In this document: positions 44,861 through 56,064 of the stretch, piece after piece | Layout: the number at the start of each line of letters is the position of its first letter | Position numbering within the stretch: the stretch's first letter is position 1 | Source: Micropterus salmoides | Lineage: Eukaryota > Chordata > Actinopteri > Centrarchiformes > Centrarchidae | DNA length: 64,000 bases | Direction of reading: 5' to 3' | Assembly: GCF_014851395.1 (NCBI RefSeq) | Contig: NW_024042261.1 | Coordinates: 37,225,942-37,289,941, forward strand | Notes under the pieces: model-generated | Databases searched by the model: none | Told to the model about the DNA's origin: nothing | The model's input: the letters and a program-made list of their open reading frames with translations, nothing else | Position numbers and translations under genes: made by a program

Positions 44861-46900
44861 ACTTAAATAATAATAGCCCTCATTACGTCTCCTCTTACCC
44901 TACCATACTTCCTAACCCTCCCGTTTTTCACTTCCCTCTCAAGGCTCACAGCAGCGTGTTTAATGTTACGGTAGGGGAGTGGTGGTTAAGTTGCTGACAA
45001 ACATGGTTATAGATTTATTTCTGAAACAGTTCTAGCGGATGGTCCTCTCATTTCTCTCTAATTCATTACTTCTAAATATCCTTAAACATCACTTACAGCA
45101 GCTAAATTAGCCACATAGCTGGCCAATGCCATGTTTATCAGTAGAGGAGCGCTAACTTTAATGAGCAGTTAATCTATATTGTTTATCGTATTCTAAATAT
45201 ATCTGCGAGCCGCTCGTCTTACAGTCGGCACGTGGAAAATGAGAGGGGGCATGCAAATAAACATGAGCTGAACAAGAAGGCCTATCTCACAAAGTCATCT
45301 AGCTGCTCTGCAACGTTAGTGTGAAATCTCAAAGTTGCAGCTCCTCCTTGTAGACATAGACATGTAGTCATGTAGAATTAGATTAGTTCATCAGCGTTTC
45401 CTCTGGGTGACTGTATCATAGACGATATGTTTCAGACCCAAGTGGTAGTTAGGAAATGGTTTCCCGTAGCTTTGGATATAATTAACAGAGTGCTGTTAAA
45501 GGGATAAACTGGATGTGAATATGCTACATATTAGAAAGTAGTAATTGTGGCAGATTAGATGTAAAGTAATAACTATCTCATGACAAAATATATGCCTCTT
45601 CATTTGCCATACCATTAATATTAAAACAGTGACATAAGAGTTGATATATGGTATTATTATTATTAGTAGTAGTAGTACTATATTGGTATTTTTTATAGTT
45701 TCAGTGTTGCTGGCCCCACAGTACATACACTATCTAATTTAATGTTCATTAGTAATAGTACTTCATAATATATAATAATATATAACAAATCAGATATTTG
45801 TAAAAAAAAAGTTTTATACATTTGACTCTTATTTATCAAACATTTAACATATTTTGTAGTACTATTTATAACAATAAAAAAGTTTCTTTTTATACTGCAT
45901 TATGTCATGGTATCTTGGTGAGGTCTCAACATAAAAAATATTAGGGATAATCTATGTTGTACGTTTCTTAAAATAAGGGGGGGGGGGTTATTGACCGACC
46001 AAGCTCTACTAATTTCTTCTTTTTCTTGACATGTTTTGTCTTCCTGGTTTTGCCCAATGTTTGATAAACTGCATTTCGTCAGTCCAGTCACTGCTGTTGT
46101 TTTAGCTGCGTCACTGTACACAGAGCAACACGGGATAACGAAATGCCGCTGTGATGGAAATGGAGAGCAGAGCGAGGCTGAGCAGCACATCTTAAAGCTG
46201 CTCTGACGCTCTCAAATCCAGTGCTGAATGTCAGTGAAGCCGGATAAACTTCTTTTGAAACAGACACTGGTGCAGCCTCCTCTACTGCTGCCCAGGGTGA
46301 TTGGCTCTTCTGCTGAAAACGACGTCAGCAGCCTGGCAAGAGAGACTCATTGGTTAGAGGTTATAACTGAACTTTGACCACGACACACATTTTTTAAAAT
46401 TCTGTGGAAAAGTGATGCTTTCTTTTCACAGATGATGTTAAACTTGCAGCATCTTGCTGCAGCATCCGCGGTCTCACGTTACCTTACATAGAAATAGTCT
46501 CATGCTGTGAGTTTAGCTAATTTTAAATTTGGGAAATAGAGAGCACTGTATTTACTGATATCCAAGTCAGGAATCACATTTTGTTTATGGAGAGAAGATG
46601 CTGGGTCGGTGCGTCACGACAATTTGTCAGCTTTTCTATGTTTGGATACCAGGAGGTGCAGTGATGGCCTTGAGCCACCTGCTGGTGTTTTAAAAAAATC
46701 TATTTTTCAACCTTCAAAATACAATGAGGCAGAATGCAGAGAGCACTGAGCCCTGCTGAGTTTGACGTTTTGTTCCTTTGGCTTGAAGATGTTGAATAAA
46801 AGAAAGATACAGACTTACCTTATTATTTGTCCATGCTCGCTCCATTCAGATCTGAGTTTGCCTTTCTGATCGCCCTGCCAAGGCACCACCACTCACAGAT
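44861..46900. other. Non-coding DNA, nothing recognised
   Basis: AT-rich, with a short (ATT/AGT)n tract at 45653-45680 and an 11-nt G run at 45977-45987. The 96-codon minus-strand frame (45900-46190) has no domain. Confidence 0.48.
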
Positions 46901-46904
46901 AAAA

Positions 46905-47490
46905 CATCCAATAATTGGCGCCGCCATGTTGATTTTTTTGCAACTCGGGGCACCGGACGTGACCATATTTGGATGAAACGGTGGAGATAACGGCCGTGTG
47001 TGGAGCTAGCTAGCTTGCTTAGTTAGGCGCATCTGTAATTCATTTGTCATCTTAACCGGAATGATAATTTTTTCTAGTGAAAAACAGGCTTAAAACAAAA
47101 TGTACTCATCAGAAGAAGTGAACAGCCACATGTCACTCTAGCCTGACTGACAGGTTGCCATGGAAACGACTTCTCAATCACAGATAATGCCGCCCTGAAG
47201 CATACTCTGCTTTATGGTCTATTTTCCTCTAAACAGGACCATAATTTACTAAATGAACAACATGTTGTGTTGAAGAAGACTTGAAACTAGCGACTGAGAC
47301 CATAAACTCATTAGGAAAGTGTTTACTGAGGGAATAAATCAGCTGGTGGCCTCATTTTACCATTATTTCTAATGGAACAGGACTTCTTTTTGCAACCAGA
47401 AGAGCTGCTGGCTGTTCGATAGAATGCAGGTTTAAGGGACTTCCACGTTCGACTCAGTTCTCTGACCGGAAGCTTCCCGCTCGACATCCA
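46905..47490 (+). repeat. Dispersed repeat R2, copy 3 (longest)
   Basis: It contains the 5' part seen at 16193-16242 ('cgccatgtt', 'ggcaccggacgtgaccatat') and the 3' part seen at 11364-11590 ('ctattttcctctaaa', then the 22-nt identical block from 47266). The middle 'gctagctagcttgcttagtt', 'gtgaacagccacatgtcact' is present only here. It ends near 'aatgcaggtttaagggactt'. It has no coding capacity and is probably a non-autonomous transposon. Confidence 0.75.
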
Positions 47491-47524
47491 CACAAATCCT
47501 TATAGACAAATATGTATGCACTCT

Positions 47525-47546
47525 AGTATAGTATAGTATAGTATAG
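47525..47546 (+). repeat. (AGTAT)4 pentamer repeat
   Basis: Four perfect AGTAT units plus AG, next to the R2 copy. Confidence 0.9.
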
Positions 47547-47732
47547 AAGCAACCCTTACTAACCTTAAATGGAAGTCAGTCCTTTAAAATTGGGTTTGCT
47601 TCACTCTCAAATGTTCTTTATGGGACAACATATAAAATATTTATAGGAAACCATCAACAAAAAGCTGCGACAGAGGTTATATTTTTATATTCTTAACCTA
47701 TTCTTTCAGGACTTTAGTGATTAGAAACATAT

Positions 47733-47800
47733 TTAAATGTCCAATGTGTAACGTTTAGGAGGACCTATGGGCATGTGAGCGTTTTGTGCTCTTTCTACTG
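47733..47800. repeat. Left-end fragment of the 49010-type transposon
   Basis: 'aaatgtccaatgtgtaacgt' then 'ttaggaggacctatgggc' resembles the start of the 49010-50351 element ('aaaggtctagtgtgtaaggt', 'ttagtgacatc'). Only this end is recognisable. Confidence 0.4.
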
Positions 47801-49005
47801 AGCGCATGGTGTCATATTCAGGGTGAAAAGAGTTAGTTGACTGTTTGTATGAGATGGGAATGTACGGCCTCTGGTATGTGGTACGTCAGATACTAATACA
47901 CACTAAGAGGAGTCAATAGAAGGTGTCAACAGCAGTGTGGTGGCTCAACACTGCTGACAGAGACTTCTTTATTTCTCATCAATCAGTGGCTGACTTAAAG
48001 ACATCGATTAGCCTCGGCAGGTGTGAGCTTCACTTGTTAGACTTGTAGTAGAATCCACTGTGGGACACGGCAAAGGTCAGCAGGTCGCCTTGTGACCCTT
48101 CATGTGAAGATAAAGACCCATCAGCAGGTATCCAACCTGCTGTAGAAGAGGCCCTCAGCTGACACCTCACTGAAACCTTACTGCCTCTGACCTCTGACTT
48201 CACTGCAGACAGCAGAAAAGAAAATGTCCCTACAGTGTAATGTCTTATCATAAATGTATTATTTGCTGTTTGCTCCTTCAAGGTCATGTCCGCTGACCAG
48301 TTACTCCTTTTTGCCACTTAAAAAATGGCTCCAGAACAGGAGGGATCGGGCTTTCTCAGTCACGGTCCTGAGGAACTAATTGCCTCTTCATGTCAAGGTG
48401 GCACCGAGCCTTCTAGTTTTTAAATCGGGGCTAAAAAACTCCTTTAATCCTATGCCTTTTTTTACCAGTTTGAGATTTTTTACCAGTTTTTTTTTTCCAC
48501 TGATTTATTTATTTATGCATTAATTGATTGAAGTTGTTATTAAATGTGCTTAATGATTAAAGTTTGATTGGATGATTATCTTGATCAACTGTTCTTTATT
48601 CCATAAATCTTTGCTGCAGAGACAGTTGGGAGTTATTCATTATTAAGAGATTAAACAAGAGAAGATTCAAACGGTGCCTCATAAAAAGCTCCAAATAAGA
48701 CATGGCAGGCATTAGAGACAAGATATTAGATTATCAACAATGATAAAACTAAGATCTTACCACCAGAAACAAACAATATTATTATCAGATGCTCCAGAGA
48801 AAAACATTGGAGCAAACTGAAAAACTGAGAGGAAAACTCCACACAATGCACACAAGAAACGTTTGTCTTTATTAGGTAAGACAGAAGTTGAAATAACACA
48901 AAACAGTGCATAAAGCAACAGGACACGTTTTTAGAATTAACTGTTTATGTGGTTGTTATTTTGTGGTAATTTTTTAATTGGTTAACATGATAAGTAAACA
49001 TTTAT
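47801..49005. other. Non-coding DNA, one unexplained minus-strand frame
   Basis: A 95-codon minus-strand frame (48030-48317) lies in GC-balanced DNA and its peptide is not low-complexity, but I recognise no domain and see no splice signals that bound it. The rest is AT-rich. Confidence 0.4.
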
Positions 49006-49009
49006 ATTG

Positions 49010-50351
49010 AAAGGTCTAGTGTGTAAGGTTTAGTGACATCTAGTGGTGAGGCACATAAGGAAAGTCCTTATAACAATCCATGATTACCCCACAGGCCTCT
49101 GATAACACAGTTCCTTTTTTACATGTGAAGGAAAAACCAATACACCCAAAGCATGTTTACCATCACAATAAAAGCCATACATGAAGGCAGAATAGGTGAC
49201 TATTACAACAGTTTTCAGGAAAGTAACGGCACATTTCTGTCCACGTTGCAAAGCCATATCGGAGCATTGGAGAAGAAATTACAATCCAACAACATATTTT
49301 TTCTACCAGCGCAGAAAATGTTTTGCTGTCTGTTCTGAGCGTCCAGCTGTAAGCTACCATTTTATTGCCAATTAGTGATCAGCTGATTGTCTCAGGAACA
49401 TATCTGACAAAGCCAAATCAGAGCGCTGGAGAGAAATTAATCCAACTACATATTTTACACCACAAGCCAAAGCCAGTGCTGGAGAATAAACCAATGCAAC
49501 TAACCTTACATGATTTTTCTACCAACGCAGTAAAAGTCTAGCTGGCTGATGCTTCCATGCTCTAAGCTAACGTTATGGTTTTATTGCCAATTAACGTTAC
49601 TGATCAGCTGATTGTCTCGCTAAGTAACCGGCAAAGCCAAACCACAGGCTGGAGAATCAGTAGACGACATGAAATTAATGCAACTACATATTTCACACCA
49701 CTGACAGGGGAAACGCCTCACGTCTCTCGGTGATTATGGCCAGCTTCTAGCTAAAGCTATCAAACAGCAGTTTTCATTTGCATCGCTAAAGTCATATCAA
49801 AGCCTTCCATCTGGGAAAATCCACATCCGTGATTTCTGCCATCAGCTGTTTTTATCTGTCCCGGTCTGGCTTCATGGTATAAAGATCCACAGGCTGTCTG
49901 CTCTCCTGCTAAACAACACGTGTGCTCGTTCATTTGTCCAAATGTAACTTAGCTTCTAACTTCTAATAAACCAGAAGGCTACTCAGTTTATTATTATTAT
50001 TTCCTCCTCTTCTTCTTCTTCTTCTTCTTCTACGGACGCATTTAATGTAGTGACGGTCGTCGACACTGCCGGAATTATACAAGCACAAGAAGAACGCCGT
50101 GATGACAAAAACACACACTCTGCAGTGCTGTTTGTTCGTTGATGGCTACGGTAGAAACATGACGACAAAATACAGCGACCTCCACAGCAGGGGGTGCCCG
50201 CGGTTATGTAGATAAAAATGGCTCATTCTGTGGTAATAAAAACATAATGGTTCATTATGTAAGGTCTTTACACACCACTGAAAACGTAGTTATGGATATT
50301 ATATTGCATTTCTGTCAATAGATCTGCAGAAATATTACACACTGAACCTTT
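49010..50351. mobile_element. Non-autonomous DNA transposon, 1342 bp
   Basis: The left end AAAGGTCTAGTGTGTAAGGT (49010-49029) and the reversed right end AAAGGTTCAGTGTGTAATAT (to 50351) match closely. This is a widespread fish end type (from memory). Inside, a block is doubled: 49296-49462 and 49512-49701 share 'ttttctacca.cgcag', 'attgccaatta', 'tgatcagctgattgtctc', 'ggcaaagccaaa'/'gacaaagccaaa' and 'caactacatattt.acaccac', a period of about 215 bp. Also inside: (TTA)n and (TTC)n at 49988-50030. No transposase frame. Confidence 0.7.
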
Positions 50352-50439
50352 AATCTATTTTGACAACTTTTATGGTAAATATAGTATTTCTACTTTTCTC
50401 CAGTAAAGGAAAAGTGTGCGATATTTAAAGCCAATCATT

Positions 50440-50640
50440 TGTCTGATGTGAAGTGGCAGAATTGTTGCCCCTTGAGTAAAAAGCTCAGGGTTCAAATCCT
50501 ACTCTGGGTTTTTTGCCATTGCCATTAATGAGGGCGAGCAAGGTATCGCCATAAAGTCTCAATTATGATTCCTGCTGCTAATTGCTTTGTCCTAACCTAT
50601 TTCTCCTAGTGAATTTTAGGACCAAAATGTGAGAAACAGG
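50440..50640 (+). repeat. tRNA-like SINE fragment
   Basis: 'gtggcagaattgttgcccc' resembles a pol III A box region and 'gggttcaaatcctactctgg' contains a B-box match (GGTTCAAATCC, 50490-50500). The spacing of about 40 bp fits a tRNA-derived SINE head. No cloverleaf could be folded by eye, so it is not called a tRNA gene. The extent of the body is uncertain. Confidence 0.45.
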
Positions 50641-51600
50641 TGGTAGCTACAACACTAAAATTAAGGGTGAAATAAGAATCGCAATTTTGACTCCGAAGCT
50701 GTAAAAAAACAACCTATGAGTGCAATAAATGTTCCTCTGGGTTTGGCATTAACATGTTGGCATTTTGTGGTTGTCAGCTTCGTTGCATTAGCCTACATCT
50801 TGACCAGCAAATGGTGGTGTGCATTTTCTGAGTGAAGCTTCGAGTACTGAGCCATTTTCGACTCACTTGTGTCGGAAAGTAATAATGCTTTGAAACACTT
50901 CATTTGGCCATCACTAAGCATGAGCAGTGTGTATTACTTAACCTTGTTTGTTGATTTGTTCAGTTCCACTACGCAGGACTGTTGTTTGTGGAGAGGCCTG
51001 CACAGCATTTCCAGGTTTGGCGGTAGTTGGTGAGGTCACGGATGACATCACTGGGCCAAATCAAGTGAAGTTTTTGCAGGAACGTTTCTTCTGGGGGTTT
51101 TTTTTGTCTTCCTAAATAATGTGTTTGGATCCCTGACATTTTCTGGAGTCCGTTGCTGAGGACTGAGCTTGTAATTCAATTGAAGAATGTTAATTGATTT
51201 TCTTGTGTTCACGCTGCAGTTCAACCTGCTTTGTCTAGGTGTGACACCAGTAGATTTGACTATAATTACATGTGTGTTTCATGTATTCTTATGGTGTGTT
51301 TGACCTTGTTAGCCTTATTCTTTCAGCTGCAGTGTGTTGGCTTTTCAATATCTAAAGCGGGAGACACTGAGTAAGTGGTTATCTGATTTATTTATATAAC
51401 GCACAATGAATTAATAATAAACAACAAAACGTAGTGTTTGATTATTTAATTAATCTCGTTTAAACATTTAGTGAGTTTTATTCATCTGGCCCCTGAATTG
51501 ATAAAGTTGTTGTCATTATCCAGGAGTAAATTTTGTGGCTGCAAAATGTGTTAGTCAAATCCAAACATACTTTGTAGTGGACCGTGTTGCTTTAAAACTA
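50641..51600. other. Non-coding DNA, nothing recognised
   Basis: Mixed to AT-rich, with no long frames, and no repeat ends seen. Confidence 0.5.
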
Positions 51601-51603
51601 ATA

Positions 51604-52535
51604 GAATCAGAATCAGCTTTATTGCCAGGTATGAGTACACCTACGAGGTACAATAATACAATAATAAAATAATAAAATCAGACACAGGCTGCAGTCTAGA
51701 GAACACATATTTACACACTATAAACAAAAACAATATAGACAGATTGAGACAATAGAGCAATGAGCAGAGGGCAAAGGAGGCAGGAGTGAATTATTATGTA
51801 CATGTCGGAAGTGAATGAGATATACAGGTGCACATACACATACATGCATACAAGCACACATGTACACAGTGTGATGGAACATAGTGCAAAGGATGCTGGG
51901 ATAAATAAGTATTATGTGCAGGTGTTATGTACGTGTGGTAGGTGGATTTGGTATACAGCATATACAATATGAAAATATAACAATATGAACAGCTCTGAAA
52001 TAGAGAATGGTGAATAAATAGTAAGTGGTAGCCAGTAAACAGGTGGCTGATTAAAGGCAGAGTTACTGGGTTATTGCACAGGAGTTGTTCCTGACACTGT
52101 GAGTCAGAGTCAGCTGCTCATCAGAGTGATGGCTTGTGGGAAGAAACTGTATACTGGTTTTGGCGTACAGTGCTCTGTAGCGCCTACCGGAGGGGAGAAG
52201 CTGGAACAGGTTGTGTCTTTTCTGCAGTCCTGACTGTCCGTTGTAGTCTGCTCCTGTCCTTTTTGGTGGCAGATCCAAACCAGACAGTGATGGAGGTGCA
52301 GAGGACAGACTGGATGATGGCTGCGTAGAACTGGATCAGCAGCTCCTTAGGCAGGTTGAGCTTCCTGAGCTGGCGCAGGAAGTACGTCCTCAGCTGGGCC
52401 TTCTTGATGATGGTGTCAGTGTTGGGCTCCTACTTCAGGTCCTGGGATGTAGTGGATCCCAGAAACCTGAAGGATTCCACAGCAGCCCTGTGTCTGCTGT
52501 GGGGAATAGTGATGGGGCTTCTAATACAATTAGTA
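51604..52535 (-). mobile_element. LINE 3' half (Rex1/CR1-like), broken
   Basis: Read on the minus strand from 52535: 'AAVESFRFLGSTTSQDLK', a stop (TAG at 52432-52430, where relatives have Trp), 'EPNTDTIIKKAQLRTYFLRQ', 'LRKLNLPKELLIQFYAAIIQ', 'SVLCTSITVWFGSATK', then a frame change and deletion near 52225, and 'HNLFQLLPSGRRYRALYAKT'. These are the C-terminal parts of fish LINE ORF2, after the catalytic core. The 3' UTR runs to the tail at 51604 ('gaatcagaatcagctttatt' in forward sense). 5'-truncated and inactive. Confidence 0.85.
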
Positions 52536-52572
52536 GCATTAGAAGAGTGAGCGTGTGAATGCATGCTGTACC

Positions 52573-52598
52573 TGTGTGTGTGTGTGTGTGTGTGTGTG
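52573..52598 (+). repeat. (TG)13 microsatellite
   Basis: A perfect TG tract just upstream (in minus-strand terms) of the LINE fragment. Confidence 0.94.
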
Positions 52599-52746
52599 AA
52601 GCAAAGCGTGACTGAACGAGAGCATCTGTGCTCGAACCTGAATAATTAAAGGTTATTTATATAAGGTGAAGAAATGATGCATACATTGGTTTTTTTTCAT
52701 GGTTATGTGTTATGTGCGGTTCGCCGGGTCGTGAATCATACACCTC

Positions 52747-52747
<1 letters not shown>

Positions 52748-52781
<34 letters not shown>
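52748..52781 (+). repeat. (GA)17 microsatellite
   Basis: A perfect GA repeat of about 34 bp. It creates Ser/Leu-repeat open frames on the minus strand that are not genes. Confidence 0.95.
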
Positions 52782-52783
<2 letters not shown>

Positions 52784-53280
52784 TACAATGTAATGTATAC
52801 AATATAGATAAGGTTGAGGCTGGAGGACTTGTGGGTCTTGGAGCACGCTGTCATATCCCAGCTTCATACAGTATACATAACACACACACCTACACACAGA
52901 AAGACATGCACAGGTGGCTCTTTGTTTGTTGTGTCTTTCTGAGATCGGTGGAATTCTCTTTCTGCAGAGAGAAAGCTGAAGTGCAAACACAACAGTTTTG
53001 GAGAGGATACCGTTTAAAATGTTGGAATACTGGCAGTATCCTCTGTAATTATTAATGAAGTTGTTTCCTTGAAATTCAGCACTGCAACGACGTAGGCTTT
53101 TGACCCCGTTGTCCAACCAGAAGGTCAATATTTCACAATTCTGCGAAACCCCAGAGCCCGTTCAGTGGCGACAATTTTGACTTTCAAAGTCAACTTTTGC
53201 AAAGCTTCTTCCTACAGGGAAGAACAGCGGTTAGAGAAAGAAGGTGATTATGGTTCATAAAAACAAACATTAATACCCCG
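52782..53280. other. Non-coding DNA, nothing recognised
   Basis: Mixed composition. A 130-codon minus-strand frame covers 52736-53128 but begins in ordinary sequence and ends in the GA repeat, with no domain. Confidence 0.5.
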
Positions 53281-53284
53281 GTCT

Positions 53285-53455
53285 CCTGCATGAGAGACAG
53301 TGGATAGGTCGGTGAGTTCGATTCCTGCAGCGACACATCCACCAGTGTGTCCCTGAGCAAGACACTTTACCCCTAGTTGATCCAGAGGTGTGTGACATCT
53401 GACATGTTTAGCAATTGTAAGTTGCTTTGAATAAAAGCTTCAGCTAAATGGCTAA
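53285..53455 (+). repeat. tRNA-derived SINE
   Basis: A B-box-like 'gagttcgattcctgc' (53314-53328) is followed by 'gtgtccctgagcaagacact' and the conserved 3' end 'gttgctttgaataaaagctt' plus 'cagctaaatgg' (53421-53451). This head-body-tail order is that of a very common teleost SINE (from memory, close to V-SINE/HE1-type tails). The A box is decayed. Confidence 0.7.
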
Positions 53456-54100
53456 ATTTGGTGTGCACACGTATTTCAGCCTTTATGGTAAATCCACTGA
53501 AACGGACCAGAGTGAGCTGACAGGCAGGTTAGCAACTTTTCAGTTTGTCTCTTTACAAAGACAAGTGTTGCAGTATGAGAGTCCTACCTGAAGGGGGGCT
53601 GTGTAGTCTTCATGTTACGCCGTACGAGAACCACATACAACATTATTTATCAAACTGGGTCGGACTGGATGGATTTAGCACATGTGACAACATCCAGTTT
53701 TCAAAATAAGGCGTCTGTACAGGATGGAAATAAGATTAATTGGATTATATTCACAGAAAGTATAAAACATATTACACGTGTCCATTAAAAGTAAATGTAC
53801 ACATGTAATTTACTTTACCGGACCCTCTCGGGCCCCGGACCCCCCCCCCCCCCCCCCTCTAAATCCTGTGGGCAACACTGAGTAACAAGCACATTTTGAT
53901 TATTTAATGTATGCAGTGGTTAAAAAAAAAAAAAAAAAAGGTGCAATAAATGGAAAGAAATGTGAAAAACCTTTATTCAGTATTCTGGAAAGTTTTTCAT
54001 TATTCAGTTTCGGCTTCGGTCAAGAATTTTCATTTCGGTGCTAATATTTGCACCATGTGGACAAACATGAAAGTTTGTATGTGTAGCAAAATGTTTTGAT
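53456..54100. other. Non-coding DNA with homopolymer runs
   Basis: It holds an 18-nt C run (53840-53857) and an 18-nt A run (53922-53939). The phrase 'ctctcgggccccggac' before the C run may be a repeat end. No gene recognised. Confidence 0.5.
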
Positions 54101-54220
54101 CACATTTTAATGCCAGTGTTACTGTATGACTATTGCTACATCATGAAGATTGTGTCTGTCTTTCCATCTCACAGAATACACACACTTATCCATCTCCATG
54201 CACTTCAGTTTGCATTCACT

Positions 54221-54221
<1 letters not shown>

Positions 54222-54257
<36 letters not shown>
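54222..54257 (+). repeat. (CA)18 microsatellite
   Basis: A perfect CA tract of 36 bp. Confidence 0.96.
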
Positions 54258-54258
<1 letters not shown>

Positions 54259-54299
54259 CTCACCCACACACTCCCAAACAGAAAGAGATCCTTTGATGT

Positions 54300-55180
54300 G
54301 AATGTGACCCAGTAAAATGAAATGAAAGAGGCCTTTAGAGGGAAGTGTTGAGACGAGCAGCGTGTCCTCCACTGTCACCATTTTGTTGATTCGCCACACT
54401 CTGCCGCTACAGCATCTCCTTTTCTCTCTCATTGCTTTCCCTTCCCTCCTCTGTCCACCCTCTTTCCAGTCTTCCATTAAAAATAGATTCTGGCCTCGCT
54501 GTGATAAGATACACCGTTGGTTATAGTTCTATATAACAAATAGTTCTATATATAGTTCTGACTCATTTTTTTGTGTTTTATAGATCATTTGTTTCAGATT
54601 TTCACTCCCTGTTTTTCTTCACACTCAGGTAGGGCCTGCAGGATAATCTCTGTACCTCCAAATGATGAGCAAGTGTGCGCCTGACTCACAGCTCAACAGG
54701 TTTGTTGGAGAGTTTATTAGTAGTAGGTTGAGATGTTGATGACAGTGATGTCCTTCAGAGGACATGACGCCTGCTTGAATGATTCACCACTCACTGGTCT
54801 GTCATTGGTCTTCCCTAGCTGTTTTTCTTCCTACCTTTTATATTTGAATAATAATTAATAATAATAATGTGAAACGGGCTCTGAAGGCTGGCTGTAGCTT
54901 GAGACGTACAGGAAATCTGAAAATAGAGGTCTCTAATTTGAATCTAAATATAGTCGTATGCTTTCCTTAAGATTTCTGATTTATTGTTTTTGACAAGATA
55001 CGAGTGTAGCTTTGCAGAACAAAGTAGATTGTTGCTGTTTTACAGTTTGGGCAGCAGTGGCTTCTCCTTGCAACATTAAACAAAAACAGTATAGAATTTT
55101 ACAGATCTAAAAATAGTTGTTTGTTGCATTTTATTTTTTACTTTCTTTTGCTTTTAGCCCAAAAAATAATTTGTTTTTGT
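54300..55180. other. Non-coding DNA, nothing recognised
   Basis: 'cttcacactcaggtaggg' near 54620 combines an acceptor-like and a donor-like signal, but the sequence that follows has stops in the frames checked and no domain. Otherwise AT-rich. Confidence 0.45.
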
Positions 55181-55189
55181 TCTCATATT

Positions 55190-55350
55190 TTCTCTTTACC
55201 CATATTATCCTTTACTCCCCTCTCCCTGACACCGCCCCTGCTGACTTCCTTCTCTTTCTTCCATTGTCTTCCTCTTGCTGGCCACCCACTCATATCGCTA
55301 CACCTCCACTGTCCTCCCCCTCTCCACCCTCTGCTCATTTCCAGACGAGC
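55190..55350 (+). repeat. Pyrimidine-rich tract
   Basis: C/T-rich ('ctcccctctccctgacaccg', 'cctccactgtcctccccctc'). The two + strand frames here are low-complexity artefacts. Confidence 0.7.
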
Positions 55351-55813
55351 TGTTATTTGAACAAGAAAATGACTTAATGACTTAATGGGATGCGGCGTGA
55401 AGGTAGAGTGCTGTCTATAGAGTGAGAGTTGATGCAAACACATTTTCTGATTCGCAAATTAATTTTGAGTGTTCAGATGGGTGAGTCACTAATCTCATGT
55501 TTAGTGAAAATGTCTGCAGATTCTGGGAGAGGGCCAGTGGATTTCAGCCTCTTTAAATGGTCTCTCTCTCCTCTGATTTTCTCTTTAACCCCTCTCACCC
55601 CTCCAACTGCCGGAGACGATCGCCTGAGGTTTCTGCATCTCAGCACACAGCCAAGATTCTGCCATCTTCCCCATCTTTCTCCTCGCCTCTCATCCTGTCT
55701 TGTTTGTTTTCATTGTTCCTCTCATAACCTTCAACCCTCCCTCCCTCTGACTCTTACCCTCTGTTGTCTCGTGCTTTATTTCCCTCTTTCTGCTCTCTGT
55801 CACCTCCTGTCAG

Positions 55814-56014
55814 CTGATGGAAGAAACGCCGCAAGGCGCCCGCAGAGCCAAGGCTCAGGCAAGCGAAAGACACTCAACACTGAGCGGAAGAACGGATATG
55901 GAGGAACGAGGACAAAGGCTGCTTCTCAAGGCTCTTATTTGTCGTTTCCTCGCTCCTTGCTTGAACCGGAAGTTATTCCGCTCCATCATCTTGCAGACCT
56001 CTGAGGAGCTATGA
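55814..56014 (+). other. Candidate exon or repeat piece, CpG-rich
   Basis: A pyrimidine tract (55738-55800) is followed by 'cctcctgtcag', an acceptor-like signal at 55813. After it the sequence is locally CpG-rich and open in two frames: one begins with Met at 55817 and runs 65 codons to a stop, the other is open to 56004. No domain is recognised in either. A donor-like GCAAGC follows 'gctcag' at 55858. The sequence after 56000 ('tcgcggaagtcttttactga', 'tgattggacgctgcagctga') looks repeat-like, so a transposon interior is as likely as an exon. Confidence 0.25.
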
Positions 56015-56064
56015 GTGAGGATACAGCAGTGCATCCTTCGCGGAAGTCTTTTACTGACCGGCAC

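Noticed and set aside
50440..50520. Possible tRNA gene (B-box match GGTTCAAATCC)
   Set aside because: No acceptor stem or anticodon arm could be folded, and the context looks like a SINE.
54620..54700. Mini-exon bounded by 'cactcag' and 'caacaggtttgt'
   Set aside because: The donor is poor, stops occur in the frames tested and no domain is visible.
55429..56004. 191-codon + frame
   Set aside because: Its middle is a pyrimidine-rich low-complexity stretch. Only the last part (after 55814) is kept as a weak exon candidate.
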